Positions 6,739 through 7,796 of a stretch of 7,796 nucleotides of DNA are shown one piece after another (position 1 is the stretch's first letter; the number at the start of each line of letters is the position of its first letter). The notes under the pieces were generated by a model. The model saw only the letters and a program-made list of their open reading frames with translations. It was not told where the DNA came from and searched no databases. Position numbers and translations under genes: made by a program. Source of the DNA: an uncultured Rikenellaceae bacterium (GTDB lineage: Bacteria > Bacteroidota > Bacteroidia > Bacteroidales > Rikenellaceae); contig CASDWR010000060.1 in assembly GCA_949284665.1 (NCBI GenBank), forward strand, positions 1 through 7,796, given 5' to 3'.

Positions 6739-7485
6739 CTAGCAGTTCATTGCACCGCAGCAGTGAATTACCTGTCCGCTTACATAACCTGCCAGGTCGC
6801 TGGCAAGGAAGAGTGCCACGTTGGCTACATCTTCCGGCGTGCCTCCGCGACGGAGAGGAATCTGTTTTGCCCATTCCGCTTTCACTTCATCTGAAAGAGC
6901 ATTGGTCATGTCCGTGATGATGAATCCTGGAGCAATGCAGTTGGCACGGATACCACGTGGCCCCATCTCCTTGGCAATGGATTTGGCCAATCCGATCATG
7001 CCGGCTTTCGAAGCCGAGTAGTTGCATTGGCCGGCGTTTCCGGATACGCCTACTACGGACGACATGTTGATGATGCTTCCTCCCTTTTGCCGAGCCATGA
7101 TCGGTGTAACGGCATGAATGAAGTTGAAGGCGGATTTGAGGTTTACGTTGATGACCATGTCCCACTGTTTCTCATCCATACGCATCATCAGACCGTCTCG
7201 GGTGATGCCGGCGTTGTTTACGAGAATGTCGATCCGGCCGAATTCCTGAAGGATTTCGGCAACGACCTTGTGGGTGTCTTCGAAGTTTGCCGCATTTGAT
7301 GCATATCCTTTGGCTTTCACGCCGTATGCGGCAATTTCCTTTTCCGTATTCAGGGCGTTTTCGTCGATCGCCAGATCAGTGAACGCCACATTTGCGCCTT
7401 CGGAAGCGAATTTCAGTGCAATGGCCTTACCGATTCCACGGGCGGCGCCCGTTACGACGGCGACTTTTCCTTCGAGCAGTTTCAT
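6739..7485 (-). CDS. fabG: 3-oxoacyl-[acyl-carrier-protein] reductase (FabG)
   Basis: A 248-residue short-chain dehydrogenase that reduces 3-oxoacyl-ACP to 3-hydroxyacyl-ACP in fatty-acid elongation, in the cytosol and normally as a tetramer. The Rossmann dinucleotide motif is TGAARGIG (12-19), NNAG lies at 90-93, the active site is Asn115, Ser143, Tyr156 and Lys160 (in YSASK), and IAPGFIITDMT (184-194) follows. Asp37 at the end of the second strand (FTDL) is a position that in classical SDRs favours NADH over NADPH. I start at ATG 7483-7485 (MKLLEGKVAVVTG); a TTG 24 bases upstream lies in the leader and would add nothing conserved. The tail reads VIHCCGAMNC, where most FabG proteins carry Asp-Gly-Gly. 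The stop is TAG. It is a single-gene unit, divergent from glyA. No acyl-carrier-protein or other fab gene is adjacent in the window, so other SDR substrates are not excluded, but the match to FabG is strong. Confidence 0.93.
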   Translation of the reverse strand: MKLLEGKVAVVTGAARGIGKAIALKFASEGANVAFTDLAIDENALNTEKEIAAYGVKAKGYASNAANFEDTHKVVAEILQEFGRIDILVNNAGITRDGLMMRMDEKQWDMVINVNLKSAFNFIHAVTPIMARQKGGSIINMSSVVGVSGNAGQCNYSASKAGMIGLAKSIAKEMGPRGIRANCIAPGFIITDMTNALSDEVKAEWAKQIPLRRGGTPEDVANVALFLASDLAGYVSGQVIHCCGAMNC

Positions 7486-7527
7486 GTAAAAAGAAATTTT
7501 AGTTTGCAAATGAAGTTATTAATGGGC

Positions 7528-7560
7528 CAAAAGTACAATTTTTTTTTTGAAACGGGGAAA
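7528..7560 (-). promoter_or_regulatory. Promoter of fabG
   Basis: TACTTTTG on the minus strand (7528-7535) is an exact -7 match, and TTTC (7557-7560, three of four bases of TTTG) lies 21 bases upstream. The predicted start near 7522 gives a leader of about 37 bases. It overlaps the glyA promoter on the other strand. Confidence 0.55.
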
Positions 7561-7574
7561 AATCCATACCTTTA
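7546..7574 (+). promoter_or_regulatory. Possible promoter of glyA
   Basis: TACCTTTA (7567-7574) matches seven of eight positions of TAnnTTTG, and TTTG (7546-7549) lies 17 bases upstream, slightly short. A start near 7580 gives a leader of about 43 bases, similar to the fumarase, nitroreductase and fabG leaders. No riboswitch-like structure is evident in the leader. Confidence 0.4.
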
Positions 7575-7622
7575 CGTGCCGGAAAGGACATACAAGTGTG
7601 TTTTAATATACGTTTATCAATC

Positions 7623-7796
7623 ATGAAGAGAGATTCCAGATTATTCGAGTTGATCGACCGGGAACGGGAACGTCAGCTCCATGGTATTGAGCTTATCGCA
7701 TCGGAGAATTTTGTTAGCGACCAGGTGCTGGCAGCGATGGGTTCCGTGCTGACCAACAAGTATGCCGAGGGATACCCCGGGGCGCGTTATTATGGT
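7623..7796 (+). CDS. glyA: Serine hydroxymethyltransferase (N-terminal part, cut by window edge)
   Basis: The first 58 codons of a pyridoxal-phosphate enzyme that converts serine and tetrahydrofolate into glycine and 5,10-methylene-tetrahydrofolate in the cytosol. The near-invariant opening is present: [15 protein letters not shown] (22-36), then [19 protein letters not shown] (40-58), which carries residues that shape the substrate and folate site across the dimer. The PLP lysine lies beyond the window. The ATG at 7623 fits the usual short lead before the ELIASEN block. It is divergent from fabG. Confidence 0.95.
   Translation, partial: MKRDSRLFELIDRERERQLHGIELIASENFVSDQVLAAMGSVLTNKYAEGYPGARYYG

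Overview
The window looks like a stretch of Bacteroidales chromosome. Every convincing gene has close relatives in Bacteroides or Alistipes type genomes: BatD, the iron-sulfur class I fumarase, the long 'MVSYKELG' type class II aldolase, and FabG. Most genes are preceded by the Bacteroidetes -7 promoter word TAnnTTTG instead of an E. coli type -10 box. Strong Shine-Dalgarno sequences are scarce, as is usual in this phylum. The nitroreductase and FabG resemble Rikenellaceae (Alistipes-like) proteins from memory, but the genus cannot be fixed from the sequence alone.

Layout, left to right. Positions 1-1788 (minus) hold batD. It runs off the left edge and is interrupted by a single in-frame TAG at codon 118, while the other 595 codons present stay open. 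Positions 1789-2445 hold no convincing protein gene. They carry the batD promoter, a perfect 12-bp palindrome, and a strong plus-strand intrinsic terminator with a plausible promoter about 240 bases upstream, which may mark an undescribed small RNA of about 265 nt. A minus-strand terminator for the next gene lies at the right end of this gap. Positions 2446-4056 (minus) are a class I fumarase. A divergent promoter region (4057-4323) separates it from the class II fructose-bisphosphate aldolase at 4324-5316 (plus), which ends in a textbook terminator. A 315-base gap leads to a nitroreductase-family gene on the minus strand (5632-6279). A further gap of about 460 bases separates it from fabG on the minus strand (6739-7485). 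fabG shares a compact divergent promoter region with the start of glyA (7623 onward, plus), which is cut by the right edge.

The genes are mostly single-gene transcription units with their own promoters and often their own terminators. The functions are central housekeeping: fumarate/malate interconversion, glycolysis/gluconeogenesis, fatty-acid elongation and one-carbon metabolism, plus an FMN enzyme of unknown substrate and a cell-envelope Bat protein. No mobile element, CRISPR array, tRNA or rRNA was seen. The points most worth checking are the lone amber codon in batD, the orphan plus-strand terminator and its candidate RNA, and the cysteine-rich FabG tail that lacks the usual Asp-Gly-Gly.
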